From Cichorium intybus (Eukaryota; Streptophyta; Magnoliopsida; Asterales; Asteraceae): DNA of 64,000 nt. The notes under the pieces are model-generated. The model was not told the origin of the DNA. It did not search any database and was given only the letters and a program-made list of their open reading frames with translations. Positions 34,150-49,250 of the stretch are shown piece after piece. The stretch lies in the NCBI GenBank assembly GCA_023525715.1, contig JAKNSD010000055.1, forward strand, positions 62,001 through 126,000, in the 5' to 3' direction. Position 1 is the first letter of the stretch. Each line of letters starts with the position of its first letter. Made by a program: the position numbers and the translations under genes.

Positions 34150-37100
34150 AAAATAACAGAAAAAATATCATTAAAAATTCAAAATTTAAGGAGTTTCTCA
34201 TGAACCCAGTTACACCAGAAATGTTTAAAATGATCACAAAGTGTAATTATAGGTAATTTTTGAATTTTACAAAAATTAAAAAATTAAGAATTTTTCATGT
34301 ACCGGGGTACACGACAAATTGTTAAAAATAATAGAAAAAATATCAATAAAAAATTCAAAATTTAAGGAGTTTCTCATAACCTAGGTACACCAGAAATGTT
34401 TAAAATGATCACAAAGTGTAATTATAGGTAATTTTTGAATTTCACAAAAATTGAAAAATAAAGAATTTTTCATCTACCGGGGTACACGACAAATTGTTAA
34501 AAATAACAGAAAAAATATCATTAAAAATTCAAAATTGAAGGAGTTTCTCATGAACCCAGGTACACCATAAATGTTTAAAATAATCACAAAGTGTAATTAT
34601 AGGTAATTTTTGAATTTTACAAAAATTGAAAAATTAAGAATTTTTCATGTACCGGGGTACACGACAAATTGTTAAAAATAACAGAAAAAATATCATTAAA
34701 AAATTCAAAATTTAAAGAGTTTCTCATGAACCCAGGTACACCATAAATGTTTAAAATGATCACAAAGTGTAATTATAGGTAATTTTTGAATTTTACAAAA
34801 ATTCAAAAATTAAGAATTTTTCATGTACCGGGATACACGACAAATTGTTAAAAATAACATATAAAATATCAATAAAAAATGCAAAATTTAAGGAGTTTCT
34901 CATCAACCTAGGTACACCAGAAATGTTTAAAATAATCACAAAGTGTAATTATAGGTAATTTTTGAATTTTACAAAAATTGAAAAATTAAGAATTTTTCAT
35001 GTAACGGGGTACACGACAAATTGTTAAAAATAACAGAAAAATATCATTAAAATTTTCAAAATTTAAGGAGTTTGTCATGAACCTAAGTACACCAGAAATG
35101 TTTAAAATGATCACAAAGTGTAATTATAGGTAATTTTTGAATTTTACAAAAATTGTAAAATTAAGAATTTTTCATGTACCGGGGTACACGACAAATTGTT
35201 AAAAATAACAGAAAAAATATCAATAAAAAATTCAAAATTTAAGGAGTTTCTCAAGAACCCAGGTACACCAGAAATGGTTAAAATGATCACAAAGTGTAAT
35301 TATAGGTAATTTTTGAATTTTACAAAAATTCAAAAATTAAGAATTTTTCATGTACCGGGGTACACGACAAATTGTTAAAAATAACAGAAAAAATATCAAT
35401 AAAAAATTCAAAATTTAAAGAGTTTCTCATGAACCCAGGTACACCAGAAATGTTTAAAATGATCACAAAGTGTAATTATAGGTAATTTTTGAATTTTACA
35501 AAAATTCAAAAATTAAGAATTTTTCATGTACCGGGGTACACGACAAATTGTTAAAAATAACAGAAAAAATATCATTAAAAATTCAAAATTTAAGGAGTTT
35601 CTCATGAACCCAGTTACACCAGAAATGTTTAAAATGATCACAAAGTGTAATTATAGGTAATTTTTGAATTTTACAAAATTGAAAAATTAAGAATTTTTCA
35701 TGTACCGGGGTACACGACAAATTGTTAAAAATAACAGAAAAAATATCATTAAAAAATTCAAAATTTAAAGAGTTTCTCATGAACCCAGGTACACCATAAA
35801 TGTTTAAAATAATCACAAAGTGTAATTATAGGTAATTTATGAATTTTACAAAAATTCAAAAATTAAGAATTTTTCATGTACCGGGGTACACGACAAATTG
35901 TTAAAAATAATAGAAAAAATATCAATAAAAAATTCAAAATTTAAGGAGTTTCTCATAACCTAGGTACACCAGAAATGTTTAAAATGACCACAAAGTGTAA
36001 TTATAGGTAATTTTTGAATTTTACAAAAATTGAAAAATTAAGAATTTTTCATGTACCGGGGTACACGACAAATTGTTAAAAATAACAGAAAAAATATCAT
36101 TAAAAAATTCAAAATTTAAGGAGTTTCTCATGAACCCAGGTACATCAGAAATGGTTAAAATGATCGCAAAGTGTAATTATAGGTAAATTTTGAATTTTAC
36201 AAAAATTCAAAAATTAAGAATTTTTCATGTACCGGGGTACACGACAAATTGTTAAAAATAACAGAAAAAATATCATTAAAAATTCAAAATTTAAGGAGTT
36301 TCTCATGAACCCAGGTTCACCATAAATGTTTAAAATGATCACAAAGTGTAATTATAGGTAATTTTTTGAATTTTAAAAAAATTAAAAAATTAAGAATTTT
36401 TCATGTACCGGGGTACACGACAAATTGTTAAAAATAATAGAAAAAATATCAATAAAAAATTCAAAATTTAAGGAGTTTCTCATAACCTAGGTACACCAGA
36501 AATGTTTAAAATGATCACAAAGTGTAATTATAGGTAATTTTTGAATTTTACAAAAATTCAAAAATTAAGAATTTTTCATGTACCGGGGTACACGACAAAT
36601 TGTTAAAAATAACAGAAAAAATATCATTAAAAAATTTAAAATTTAAGGAGTTTCTCATGAACCCAGGTACACCATAAATGTTTAAAATGATCACAAAGTG
36701 TAATTATAGGTAATTTTTGAATTTTACAAAAATTCAAAAATTAAGAATTTTTCATGTACCGGGATACACGACACATTGTGAAAAATAACAGATAAAATAT
36801 CATTAAAAAATTCAAAATTTAAGGAGTTTCTCATGAACCTAGGTACAACAGAAATGTTTAAAATGATCACAAAGTGTAATTATAGGTAATTTTTGAATTT
36901 TACAAAAATTGAAAAATTAAGAATTTTTCATGTACCGGGTTACACGACAAATTGTTAAAAATAACAGAAAAATATCGTTAAAAAATTTAAAATTTAAGGA
37001 GTTTCTCATGAACCCAGGTACACCATAAATGTTTAAAATGATCACAAAGTGTAATTATAGGTAATTTTTGAATTTTACAAAAATTCAAAAATTAAGAATT

Positions 37101-39888
37101 TTTCATGTACCGGGGTACACGACAAATTGTTAAAAATAACAGAAAAAATATCAATAAAAAATTCAAAATTTAAGGAGTTTCTCATGAACCCAGGTACACC
37201 AGAAATGTTTAAAATGATCACAAAGTGTAATTATAGGTAATTTTTGAATTTTACAAAAATTAAAAAATTAAGAATTTTTCATGTACCGGGGTACACGACA
37301 AATTGTTAAAAATAATAGAAAAAATATCAATAAAAAATTCAAAATTTAAGGAGTTTCTCATAACCTAGGTACACCAGAAATGTTTAAAATGATCACAAAG
37401 TGTAATTATAGGTAATTTTTGAATTTTACAAAAATTAAAAAATTAAGAATTTTTCATGTACCGGGGTACACGACAAATTGTTAAAAATAACAGAAAAAAT
37501 ATCATTAAAAATTCAAAATTTAAGGAGTTTCTCATGAACCCAGTTACACCAGAAATGTTTAAAATGATCACAAAGTGTAATTATAGGTAATTTTTGAATT
37601 TTACAAAAATTAAAAAATTAAGAATTTTTCATGTACCGGGGTACACGACAAATTGTTAAAAATAATAGAAAAAATATCAATAAAAAATTCAAAATTTAAG
37701 GAGTTTCTCATAACCTAGGTACACCAGAAATGTTTAAAATGATCACAAAGTGTAATTATAGGTAATTTTTGAATTTTACAAAAATTGAAAAATAAAGAAT
37801 TTTTCATCTACCGGGGTACACGACAAATTGTTAAAAATAACAGAAAAAATATCATTAAAAATTCAAAATTTAAGGAGTTTCTCATGAACCCAGGTACACC
37901 ATAAATGTTTAAAATAATCACAAAGTGTAATTATAGGTAATTTTTGAATTTTACAAAAATTGAAAAATTAAGAATTTTTCATGTACCGGGGTACACGACA
38001 AATTGTTAAAAATAACAGAAAAAATATCATTAAAAAATTCAAAATTTAAAGAGTTTCTCATGAACCCAGGTACACCATAAATGTTTAAAATGATCACAAA
38101 GTGTAATTATAGGTAATTTTTGAATTTTACAAAAATTCAAAAATTAAGAATTTTTCATGTACCGGGATACACGACAAATTGTTAAAAATAACATATAAAA
38201 TATCAATAAAAAATGCAAAATTTAAGGAGTTTCTCATCAACCTAGGTACACCAGAAATGTTTAAAATAATCACAAAGTGTAATTATAGGTAATTTTTGAA
38301 TTTTACAAAAATTGAAAAATTAAGAATTTTTCATGTACCGGGGTACACGACAAATTGTTAAAAATAACAGAAAAATATCATTAAAATTTTCAAAATTTAA
38401 GGAGTTTGTCATGAACCTAAGTACACCAGAAATGTTTAAAATGATCACAAAGTGTAATTATAGGTAATTTTTGAATTTTACAAAAATTGTAAAATTAAGA
38501 ATTTTTCATGTACCGGGGTACACGACAAATTGTTAAAAATAACAGAAAAAATATCAATAAAAAATTCAAAATTTAAGGAGTTTCTCAAGAACCCAGGTAC
38601 ACCAGAAATGGTTAAAATGATCACAAAGTGTAATTATAGGTAATTTTTGAATTTTACAAAAATTCAAAAATTAAGAATTTTTCATGTACCGGGGTACACG
38701 ACAAATTGTTAAAAATAACAGAAAAAATATCAATAAAAAATTCAAAATTTAAAGAGTTTCTCATGAACCCAGGTACACCAGAAATGTTTAAAATGATCAC
38801 AAAGTGTAATTATAGGTAATTTTTGAATTTTACAAAAATTCAAAAATTAAGAATTTTTCATGTACCGGGGTACACGACAAATTGTTAAAAATAACAGAAA
38901 AAATATCATTAAAAATTCAAAATTTAAGGAGTTTCTCATGAACCCAGTTACACCAGAAATGTTTAAAATGATCACAAAGTGTAATTATAGGTAATTTTTG
39001 AATTTTACAAAATTGAAAAATTAAGAATTTTTCATGTACCGGGGTACACGACAAATTGTTAAAAATAACAGAAAAAATATCATTAAAAAATTCAAAATTT
39101 AAAGAGTTTCTCATGAACCCAGGTACACCATAAATGTTTAAAATAATCACAAAGTGTAATTATAGGTAATTTATGAATTTTACAAAAATTCAAAAATTAA
39201 GAATTTTTCATGTACCGGGGTACACGACAAATTGTTAAAAATAATAGAAAAATATCAATAAAAAATTCAAAATTTAAGGAGTTTCTCATAACCTAGGTAC
39301 ACCAGAAATGTTTAAAATGACCACAAAGTGTAATTATAGGTAATTTTTGAATTTTACAAAAATTGAAAAATTAAGAATTTTTCATGTACCGGGGTACACG
39401 ACAAATTGTTAAAAATAACAGAAAAAATATCATTAAAAAATTCAAAATTTAAGGAGTTTCTCATGAACCCAGGTACATCAGAAATGGTTAAAATGATCGC
39501 AAAGTGTAATTATAGGTAAATTTTGAATTTTACAAAAATTCAAAAATTAAGAATTTTTCATGTACCGGGGTACACGACAAATTGTTAAAAATAACAGAAA
39601 AAATATCATTAAAAATTCAAAATTTAAGGAGTTTCTCATGAACCCAGGTTCACCATAAATGTTTAAAATGATCACAAAGTGTAATTATAGGTAATTTTTT
39701 GAATTTTAAAAAAATTAAAAAATTAAGAATTTTTCATGTACCGGGGTACACGACAAATTGTTAAAAATAATAGAAAAAATATCAATAAAAAATTCAAAAT
39801 TTAAGGAGTTTCTCATAACCTAGGTACACCAGAAATGTTTAAAATGATCACAAAGTGTAATTATAGGTAATTTTTGAATTTTACAAAA
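34150..39888 (+). repeat. Block of about 14 monomers repeated at 3334 bp
   Basis: About 34150-36555 and 37484-39888 match in order, 3334 bp apart (for example CCTAAGTACAC at 35082 and 38416, and ATGCAAAATTTAAGG near 34880 and 38214). The 0.9 kb between them (36556-37483) begins with a different block that also occurs at about 32346-32990, 4210 bp upstream. This is a composite duplication, not a simple tandem pair. Confidence 0.8.
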
Positions 39889-42589
39889 ATTGAAAAATTA
39901 AGAATTTTTCATCTACCGGGGTACACGACAAATTGTTAAAAATAACATATAAAATATCAATAAAAAATGCAAAATTTAAGGAGTTTCTCATCAACCTAGG
40001 TACACCAGAAATGTTTAAAATAATCACAAAGTGTAATTATATGTAATTTTTGAATTTTACAAAAATTGAAAAATTAAGAATTTTTCATGTACCGGGGTAC
40101 ACGACAAATTGTTAAAAATAACAGAAAAATATCATTAAAATTTTCAAAATTTAAGGAGTTTGTCATGAACCTAAGTACACCAGAAATGTTTAAAATGATC
40201 ACAAAGTGTAATTATAGGTAATTTTTGAATTTTACAAAAATTGTAAAATTAAGAATTTTTCATGTACCGGGGTACACGACAAATTGTTAAAAATAACAGA
40301 AAAAATATCAATAAAAAATTCAAAATTTAAGGAGTTTCTCAAGAACCCAGGTACACCAGAAATGGTTAAAATGATCACAAAGTGTAATTATAGGTAATTT
40401 TTGAATTTTACAAAAATTCAAAAATTAAGAATTTTTCATGTACCGGGGTACACGACAAATTGTTAAAAATAACAGAAAAAATATCAATAAAAAATTCAAA
40501 ATTTAAGGAGTTTCTCATAACCTAGGTACACCATAAATGTTTAAAATGATCACAAAGTGTAATTATAGGTACTTTTTGAATTTTACAAAAATTGAAAAAT
40601 TAAGAATTTTTCATGTACCGGGGTACACGACAAATTGTTAAAAATAACAGAAAAAATATCATTAAAAAATTCAAAATTTAAGGAGTTTCTCATGAACCCA
40701 GGTACACCAGAAATGGTTAAAATGATCACAAAGTGTAATTATAGGTAATTTTTGAATTTTACAAAAATTCAAAAATTAAGAATTTTTCATGTACCGGTGT
40801 ACACGACAATTTGTTAAAAATAACAGAAAAAATATCATTAAAAATTCAAAATTTAAGGAGTTTCTCATGAACCCAGGTTCACCAGAAATGTTTAAAATGA
40901 TCACAAAGTGTAATTATAGGTAATTTTTGAATTTTACAAAAATTGAAAAATTAAGAATTTTTCATGTACCGGGGTACACGACAAATTGTTAAAAATAACA
41001 GAAAAAATATCATTAAAAAATTCAAAATTTAAAGAGTTTCTCATGAACCCAGGTACACCATAAATGTTTAAAATAATCACAAAGTGTAATTATAGGTAAT
41101 TTTTGAATTTTACAAAAATTCAAAAATTAAGAATTTTTCATGTACCGGGGTACACGACAAATTGTTAAAAATAATAGAAAAAATATCAATAAAAAATTCA
41201 AAATTTAAGGAGTTTCTCATAACCTAGGTACACCAGAAATGTTTAAAATGACCACAAAGTGTAATTATAGGTAATTTTTGAATTTTACAAAAATTGAAAA
41301 ATTAAGAATTTTTCATGTACCGGGGTACACGACAAATTGTTAAAAATAACAGAAAAAATATCATTAAAAAATTCAAAATTTAAGGAGTTTCTCATGAACC
41401 CAGGTACATCAGAAATGGTTAAAATGATCGCAAAGTGTAATTATAGGTAAATTTTGAATTTTACAAAAATTCAAAAATTAAGAATTTTTCATGTACCGGG
41501 GTACACGACAAATTGTTAAAAATAACAGAAAAAATATCATTAAAAATTCAAAATTTAAGGAGTTTCTCATGAACCCAGGTTCACCATAAATGTTTAAAAT
41601 GATCACAAAGTGTAATTATAGGTAATTTTTTGAATTTTAAAAAAATTAAAAAATTAAGAATTTTTCATGTACCGGGGTACACGACAAATTGTTAAAAATA
41701 ATAGAAAAAATATCAATAAAAAATTCAAAATTTAAGGAGTTTCTCATAACCTAGGTACACCAGAAATGTTTAAAATGATCACAAAGTGTAATTATAGGTA
41801 ATTTTTGAATTTTACAAAAATTGTAAAATTAAGAATTTTACATGTACCGGGGTACACGACAAATTGTTAAAAATAACAGAAAAAATATCAATAAAAAATT
41901 CAAAATTTAAGGAGTTTCTCAAGAACCCAGGTACACCAGAAATGGTTAAAATGATCACAAAGTGTAATTATAGGTAATTTTTGAATTTTACAAAAATTCA
42001 AAAATTAAGAATTTTTCATGTACCGGGGTACACGACAAATTGTTAAAAATAACAGAAAAAATATCAATAAAAAATTCAAAATTTAAGGAGTTTCTCATAA
42101 CCTAGGTACACCAGAAATGTTTAAAATGATCACAAAGTGTAATTATAGGTACTTTTTGAATTTTACAAAAATTGAAAAATTAAGAATTTTTCATGTACCG
42201 GGGTACACGACAAATTGTTAAAAATAACAGAAAAAATATCATTAAAAAATTCAAAATTTAAGGAGTTTCTCATGAACCCAGGTACACCAGAAATGGTTAA
42301 AATGATCACAAAGTGTAATTATAGGTAATTTTTGAATTTTACAAAAATTCAAAAATTAAGAATTTTTCATGTACCGGTGTACACGACAAATTGTTAAAAA
42401 TAACAGAAAAAATATCATTAAAAATTCAAAATTTAAGGAGTTTCTCATGAACCCAGGTTCACCAGAAATGTTTAAAATGATCACAAAGTGTAATTATAGG
42501 TAATTTTTGAATTTTACAAAAATTCAAAAATTAAGAATTTTTCATGTACCGGGGTACACGACAAATTGTTAAAAATAACAGAAAAAATA

Positions 42590-45500
42590 TCATTAAAAAT
42601 TCAAAATTTAAGGAGTTTCTCATGAACCCAGTTACACCAGAAATGTTTAAAATGATCACAAAGTGTAATTATAGGTAATTTTTGAATTTTACAAAAATTG
42701 AAAAATTAAGAATTTTTCATGTACCGGGGTACACGACAAATTGTTAAAAATAACAGAAAAAATATCATTAAAAAATTCAAAATTTAAAGAGTTTCTCATG
42801 AACCCAGGTACACCATAAATGTTTAAAATAATCACAAAGTGTAATTATAGGTAATTTTTGAATTTTACAAAAATTCAAAAATTAAGAATTTTTCATGTAC
42901 CGGGGTACACGACAAATTGTTAAAAATAATAGAAAAAATATCAATAAAAAATTCAAAATTTAAGGAGTTTCTCATAACCTAGGTACACCAGAAATGTTTA
43001 AAATGACCACAAAGTGTAATTATAGGTAATTTTTGAATTTTACAAAAATTGAAAAATTAAGAATTTTTCATGTACCGGGGTACACGACAAATTGTTAAAA
43101 ATAACAGAAAAAATATCATTAAAAAATTCAAAATTTAAGGAGTTTCTCATGAACCCAGGTACATCAGAAATGGTTAAAATGATCGCAAAGTGTAATTATA
43201 GGTAAATTTTGAATTTTACAAAAATTCAAAAATTAAGAATTTTTCATGTACCGGGGTACACGACAAATTGTTAAAAATAACAGAAAAAATATCATTAAAA
43301 ATTCAAAATTTAAGGAGTTTCTCATGAACCCAGGTTCACCATAAATGTTTAAAATGATCACAAAGTGTAATTATAGGTAATTTTTTGAATTTTAAAAAAA
43401 TTAAAAAATTAAGAATTTTTCATGTACCGGGGTACACGACAAATTGTTAAAAATAATAGAAAAAATATCAATAAAAAATTCAAAATTTAAGGAGTTTCTC
43501 ATAACCTAGGTACACCAGAAATGTTTAAAATGATCACAAAGTGTAATTATAGGTAATTTTTGAATTTTACAAAAATTGAAAAATTAAGAATTTTTCATCT
43601 ACCGGGGTACACGACAAATTGTTAAAAATAACATATAAAATATCAATAAAAAATGCAAAATTTAAGGAGTTTCTCATCAACCTAGGTACACCAGAAATGT
43701 TTAAAATAATCACAAAGTGTAATTATATGTAATTTTTGAATTTTACAAAAATTGAAAAATTAAGAATTTTTCATGTACCGGGGTACACGACAAATTGTTA
43801 AAAATAACAGAAAAATATCATTAAAATTTTCAAAATTTAAGGAGTTTGTCATGAACATAAGTACACCAGAAATGTTTAAAATGATCACAAAGTGTAATTA
43901 TAGGTAATTTTTGAATTTTACAAAAATTGTAAAATTAAGAATTTTTCATGTACCGGGGTACACGACAAATTGTTAAAAATAACAGAAAAAATATCAATAA
44001 AAAATTCAAAATTTAAGGAGTTTCTCAAGAACCCAGGTACACCAGAAATGGTTAAAATGATCACAAAGTGTAATTATAGGTAATTTTTGAATTTTACAAA
44101 AATTCAAAAATTAAGAATTTTTCATGTACCGGGGTACACGACAAATTGTTAAAAATAACAGAAAAAATATCAATAAAAAATTCAAAATTTAAGGAGTTTC
44201 TCATAACCTAGGTACACCATAAATGTTTAAAATGATCACAAAGTGTAATTATAGGTACTTTTTGAATTTTACAAAAATTGAAAAATTAAGAATTTTTCAT
44301 GTACCGGGGTACACGACAAATTGTTAAAAATAACAGAAAAAATATCATTAAAAAATTCAAAATTTAAGGAGTTTCTCATGAACCCAGGTACACCAGAAAT
44401 GGTTAAAATGATCACAAAGTGTAATTATAGGTAATTTTTGAATTTTACAAAAATTCAAAAATTAAGAATTTTTCATGTACCGGTGTACACGACAATTTGT
44501 TAAAAATAACAGAAAAAATATCATTAAAAATTCAAAATTTAAGGAGTTTCTCATGAACCCAGGTTCACCAGAAATGTTTAAAATGATCACAAAGTGTAAT
44601 TATAGGTAATTTTTGAATTTTACAAAAATTCAAAAATTAAGAATTTTTCATGTACCGGGGTACACGACAAATTGTTAAAAATAACAGAAAAAATATCAAT
44701 AAAAAATTCAAAATTTAAAGAGTTTCTCATGAACCCAGGTACACCAGAAATGTTTAAAATGATCACAAAGTGTAATTATAGGTAATTTTTGAATTTTACA
44801 AAAATTCAAAAATTAAGAATTTTTCATGTACCGGGGTACACGACAAATTGTTAAAAATAACAGAAAAAATATCATTAAAAATTCAAAATTTAAGGAGTTT
44901 CTCATGAACCTAGTTACACCAGAAATGTTTAAAATGATCACAAAGTGTAATTATAGGTAATTTTTGAATTTTACAAAATTGAAAAATTAAGAATTTTTCA
45001 TGTACCGGGGTACACGACAAATTGTTAAAAATAACAGAAAAAATATCATTAAAAAATTCAAAATTTAAAGAGTTTCTCATGAACCCAGGTACACCATAAA
45101 TGTTTAAAATAATCACAAAGTGTAATTATAGGTAATTTATGAATTTTACAAAAATTCAAAAATTAAGAATTTTTCATGTACCGGGGTACACGACAAATTG
45201 TTAAAAATAATAGAAAAATTATCAATAAAAAATTCAAAATTTAAGGAGTTTCTCATAACCTAGGTACACCAGAAATGTTTAAAATGACCACAAAGTGTAA
45301 TTATAGGTAATTTTTGAATTTTACAAAAATTGAAAAATTAAGAATTTTTCATGTACCGGGGTACACGACAAATTGTTAAAAATAACAGAAAAAATATCAT
45401 TAAAAAATTCAAAATTTAAGGAGTTTCTCATGAACCCAGGTACATCAGAAATGGTTAAAATGATCGCAAAGTGTAATTATAGGTAAATTTTGAATTTTAC

Positions 45501-48500
45501 AAAAATTCAAAAATTAAGAATTTTTCATGTACCGGGGTACACGACAAATTGTTAAAAATAACAGAAAAAATATCATTAAAAATTCAAAATTTAAGGAGTT
45601 TCTCATGAACCCAGGTTCACCATAAATGTTTAAAATGATCACAAAGTGTAATTATAGGTAATTTTTTGAATTTTAAAAAAATTAAAAAATTAAGAATTTT
45701 TCATGTACCGTGGTACACGACAAATTGTTAAAAATAATAGAAAAAATATCAATAAAAAATTCAAAATTTAAGGAGTTTCTCATAACCTAGGTACACCAGA
45801 AATGTTTAAAATGATCACAAAGTGTAATTATAGGTAATTTTTGAATTTTACAAAAATTGAAAAATTAAGAATTTTTCATCTACCGGGGTACACGACAAAT
45901 TGTTAAAAATAACATATAAAATATCAATAAAAAATGCAAAATTTAAGGAGTTTCTCATCAACCTAGGTACACCAGAAATGTTTAAAATAATCACAAAGTG
46001 TAATTATATGTAATTTTTGAATTTTACAAAAATTGAAAAATTAAGAATTTTTCATGTACCGGGGTACACGACAAATTGTTAAAAATAACAGAAAAATATC
46101 ATTAAAATTTTCAAAATTTAAGGAGTTTGTCATGAACCTAAGTACACCAGAAATGTTTAAAATGATCACAAAGTGTAATTATAGGTAATTTTTGAATTTT
46201 ACAAAAATTGTAAAATTAAGAATTTTTCATGTACCGGGGTACACGACAAATTGTTAAAAATAACAGAAAAAATATCAATAAAAAATTCAAAATTTAAGGA
46301 GTTTCTCAAGAACCCAGGTACACCAGAAATGGTTAAAATGATCACAAAGTGTAATTATAGGTAATTTTTGAATTTTACAAAAATTCAAAAATTAAGAATT
46401 TTTCATGTACCGGGGTACACGACAAATTGTTAAAAATAACAGAAAAAATATCAATAAAAAATTCAAAATTTAAGGAGTTTCTCATAACCTAGGTACACCA
46501 TAAATGTTTAAAATGATCACAAAGTGTAATTATAGGTACTTTTTGAATTTTACAAAAATTGAAAAATTAAGAATTTTTCATGTACCGGGGTACACGACAA
46601 ATTGTTAAAAATAACAGAAAAAATATCATTAAAAAATTCAAAATTTAAGGAGTTTCTCATGAACCCAGGTACACCAGAAATGGTTAAAATGATCACAAAG
46701 TGTAATTATAGGTAATTTTTGAATTTTACAAAAATTCAAAAATTAAGAATTTTTCATGTACCGGTGTACACGACAATTTGTTAAATATAACAGAAAAAAT
46801 ATCATTAAAAATTCAAAATTTAAGGAGTTTCTCATGAACCCAGGTTCACCAGAAATGTTTAAAATGATCACAAAGTGTAATTATAGGTAATTTTTGAATT
46901 TTACAAAAATTCAAAAATTAAGAATTTTTCATGTACCGGGGTACACGACAAATTGTTAAAAATAACAGAAAAAATATCAATAAAAAATTCAAAATTTAAA
47001 GAGTTTCTCATGAACCCAGGTACACCAGAAATGTTTAAAATGATCACAAAGTGTAATTATAGGTAATTTTTGAATTTTACAAAAATTCAAAAATTAAGAA
47101 TTTTTCATGTACCGGGGTACACGACAAATTGTTAAAAATAACAGAAAAAATATCATTAAAAATTCAAAATTTAAGGAGTTTCTCATGAACCCAGTTACAC
47201 CAGAAATGTTTAAAATGATCACAAAGTGTAATTATAGGTAATTTTTGAATTTTACAAAATTGAAAAATTAAGAATTTTTCATGTACCGGGGTACACGACA
47301 AATTGTTAAAAATAACAGAAAAAATATCATTAAAAAATTCAAAATTTAAAGAGTTTCTCATGAACCCAGGTACACCATAAATGTTTAAAATAATCACAAA
47401 GTGTAATTATAGGTAATTTATGAATTTTACAAAAATTCAAAAATTAAGAATTTTTCATGTACCGGGGTACACGACAAATTGTTAAAAATAATAGAAAAAA
47501 TATCAATAAAAAATTCAAAATTTAAGGAGTTTCTCATAACCTAGGTACACCAGAAATGTTTAAAATGACCACAAAGTGTAATTATAGGTAATTTTTGAAT
47601 TTTACAAAAATTGAAAAATTAAGAATTTTTCATGTACCGGGGTACACGACAAATTGTTAAAAATAACAGAAAAAATATCATTAAAAAATTCAAAATTTAA
47701 GGAGTTTCTCATGAACCCAGGTACATCAGAAATGGTTAAAATGATCGCAAAGTGTAATTATAGGTAAATTTTGAATTTTACAAAAATTCAAAAATTAAGA
47801 ATTTTTCATGTACCGGGGTACACGACAAATTGTTAAAAATAACAGAAAAAATATCATTAAAAATTCAAAATTTAAGGAGTTTCTCATGAACCCAGGTTCA
47901 CCATAAATGTTTAAAATGATCACAAAGTGTAATTATAGGTAATTTTTTGAATTTTTAAAAAATTAAAAAATTAAGAATTTTTCATGTACCGGGGTACACG
48001 ACAAATTGTTAAAAATAATAGAAAAAATATCAATAAAAAATTCAAAATTTAAGGAGTTTCTCATAACCTAGGTACACCAGAAATGTTTAAAATGATCACA
48101 AAGTGTAATTATAGGTAATTTTTGAATTTTACAAAAATTGAAAAATTAAGAATTTTTCATCTACCGGGGTACACGACAAATTGTTAAAAATAACATATAA
48201 AATATCAATAAAAAATGCAAAATTTAAGGAGTTTCTCATCAACCTAGGTACACCAGAAATGTTTAAAATAATCACAAAGTGTAATTATATGTAATTTTTG
48301 AATTTTACAAAAATTGAAAAATTAAGAATTTTTCATGTACCGGGGTACACGACAAATTGTTAAAAATAACAGAAAAATATCATTAAAATTTTCAAAATTT
48401 AAGGAGTTTGTCATGAACCTAAGTACACCAGAAATGTTTAAAATGATCACAAAGTGTAATTATAGGTAATTTTTGAATTTTACAAAAATTGTAAAATTAA

Positions 48501-49250
48501 GAATTTTTCATGTACCGGGGTACACGACAAATTGTTAAAAATAACAGAAAAAATATCAATAAAAAATTCAAAATTTAAGGAGTTTCTCAAGAACCCAGGT
48601 ACACCAGAAATGGTTAAAATGATCACAAAGTGTAATTATAGGTAATTTTTGAATTTTACAAAAATTCAAAAATTAAGAATTTTTCATGTACCGGGGTACA
48701 CGACAAATTGTTAAAAATAACAGAAAAAATATCAATAAAAAATTCAAAATTTAAGGAGTTTCTCATAACCTAGGTACACCATAAATGTTTAAAATGATCA
48801 CAAAGTGTAATTATAGGTACTTTTTGAATTTTACAAAAATTGAAAAATTAAGAATTTTTCATGTACCGGGGTACACGACAAATTGTTAAAAATAACAGAA
48901 AAAATATCATTAAAAAATTCAAAATTTAAGGAGTTTCTCATGAACCCAGGTACACCAGAAATGGTTAAAATGATCACAAAGTGTAATTATAGGTAATTTT
49001 TGAATTTTACAAAAATTCAAAAATTAAGAATTTTTCATGTACCGGTGTACACGACAATTTGTTAAAAATAACAGAAAAAATATCATTAAAAATTCAAAAT
49101 TTAAGGAGTTTCTCATGAACCCAGGTTCACCAGAAATGTTTAAAATGATCACAAAGTGTAATTATAGGTAATTTTTGAATTTTACAAAAATTCAAAAATT
49201 AAGAATTTTTCATGTACCGGGGTACACGACAAATTGTTAAAAATAACAGA
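42590..49250 (+). repeat. Thirteen-monomer higher-order repeat, three copies (about 2281 bp)
   Basis: Copies at about 42590-44870, 44871-47151 and 47152-49250, the last lacking one monomer at its end. The GGTAATTTTTTG variant falls at 43377, 45658 and 47939 and the CCTAAGTACAC variant at 43856 (as CATAAG), 46137 and 48418, all 2281 bp apart. Copies are nearly identical; differences I noticed are single bases such as CCGTGGTAC at 45710. Confidence 0.9.

Noticed and set aside
35583..35816. Repeated minus-strand reading frames of 68-77 codons in the satellite (also near 38917, 44910, 47164, 55147, and a plus-strand one at 51493)
   Set aside because: They are translations of satellite monomers that happen to lack a stop after a small length change, and they recur wherever the same block was duplicated. 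There is no independent coding evidence.
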